DNA of 64,000 nucleotides from Metabacillus sp. B2-18 (GTDB lineage Bacteria; Bacillota; Bacilli; Bacillales; Bacillaceae), in assembly GCF_021117275.1 (NCBI RefSeq), contig NZ_CP088245.1, positions 5,024,001 through 5,088,000 of the forward strand, in the 5' to 3' direction. Shown one piece after another: positions 63,717-64,000 of the stretch. Both the position numbers and the translations under genes were made by a program. Numbering within the stretch: the stretch's first letter is position 1; every line of letters starts with the position of its first letter. The notes under the pieces were generated by a model. The model saw nothing but the letters and a program-made list of their open reading frames with translations, did not search any database and was not told the origin of the DNA.

Positions 63717-64000
63717 TTATCCCTCTTCCACCCCATATAACTCCTTAGTCAAGGCTGTATTAATTTTTAAAGGCTTCCTCATAATTACTTCTTCCTTCTC
63801 AAGCTCCCCTAAAAATAGGCTGACCGTTTCTCTAGATGAGCCAATCATACTCGCGATATCATGTTGGGTAATTTTAACTTCGACCGTTTGCCAACTCCCA
63901 CTCCTTATGCCAAATCGATTACTTAGCTGCATGAGAAGAAGTACAATTCGATACTTTACATCTTTATAGGCAATACTTTCGGTAATCTGATACATCTCTT
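63717..64000 (-). CDS. Crp/Fnr-family regulator, C-terminal part (cut by window edge)
   Basis: The last 94 codons or so of a Crp/Fnr-type regulator. The winged-helix DNA-binding domain is visible: KITQHDIASMIGSSRETVSL with the recognition helix GSSRETVS, followed by the wing and KPLKINTALTKELY. The effector domain lies outside the window, so it cannot be said whether it binds cAMP, haem or an iron-sulfur cluster. Confidence 0.85.
   Translation of the reverse strand, partial: EMYQITESIAYKDVKYRIVLLLMQLSNRFGIRSGSWQTVEVKITQHDIASMIGSSRETVSLFLGELEKEEVIMRKPLKINTALTKELYGVEEG

Overview
The window is an AT-rich chromosomal segment of a spore-forming member of the Bacillaceae. Evidence for this: a CotA-type spore-coat laccase, a Gmad2/LysM protein, bceRSAB, bmrC/yheI, ycgT, yusV, yfmM, ahpCF and ldh-lctP with B. 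subtilis-like sequences, an S-box (SAM-I) riboswitch, and operators of B. subtilis type (Fur, Rex, AraR, BceR-like, cre, probable PerR and XylR). The species cannot be named from sequence alone.

Layout. 1-1000: 5' end of the multidrug ABC gene bmrC behind a leader with a promoter, a 23-codon leader peptide and two intrinsic-terminator hairpins, all on the minus strand. 1100-3210: a plasmid-type ParM/ParR partition pair with a TGTAnACA-repeat, centromere-like region. 3400-8200: a short-chain dehydrogenase, divergent Fur-controlled ycgT/yusV, a Dabb protein and an old-yellow-enzyme homologue. 8300-13400: two small related membrane proteins and the bacitracin-type detoxification module bceRS-bceAB. 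14000-16800: a cytoplasmic GH43 enzyme and a secreted GH10 xylanase. 17000-20600: a frameshifted yfkN-type nucleotidase. 20600-23200: lctP-ldh behind a Rex box. 23400-30400: small unknowns, cotA, a coiled-coil protein, ahpCF and a GIY-YIG protein. 30547-32052: an IS3-family element. 32065-34831: a secreted GH43 arabinanase with two AraR boxes and a cre. 35500-38150: a BmrA-like exporter and its MerR-family regulator with a 19-bp-spacer promoter. 38350-42000: amino-acid ABC importer plus homocysteine S-methyltransferase under a SAM-I riboswitch. 42100-48400: a flavoprotein amine oxidase, the LysM protein and a Fur-controlled siderophore importer. 48480-52100: repeats, a DUF559 pseudogene, small unknowns and yfmM. 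52300-53330: a royal-jelly/yellow-family propeller protein.

53506-61877 is an 8.4-kb integrated mobile element. It is bounded by near-identical 16-bp att sites that both encode the same C-terminus (EPYHK-stop) of a minus-strand host gene. It carries a large serine integrase, a second serine recombinase, a rolling-circle-type Rep-like protein, a GIY-YIG protein, an HGGxSTG (terminase-small-subunit-like) protein and several small proteins. Its cargo is a divergent pair: a winged-helix-like regulator and a 603-residue TIGR04141/DUF6119-type protein. This phage-satellite-like island is the best candidate for an undescribed system here. Right of it lie a broken peroxiredoxin/chemoreceptor-signalling fusion and the end of a Crp/Fnr regulator.

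Three themes link the genes: plant polysaccharide use (GH43, GH10, arabinanase, with sugar-specific operators), iron acquisition (two Fur-controlled loci), and antibiotic defence (bmrC, bceRSAB, bmrA-like). Several genes are broken by one-base losses in A/T runs (about 8451, 19158, 62779, perhaps 61933). That pattern fits homopolymer errors in the assembly as well as real decay. A three-copy, four-unit palindromic repeat of about 190 bp sits in intergenic regions at 13556, 35151 and 48488.
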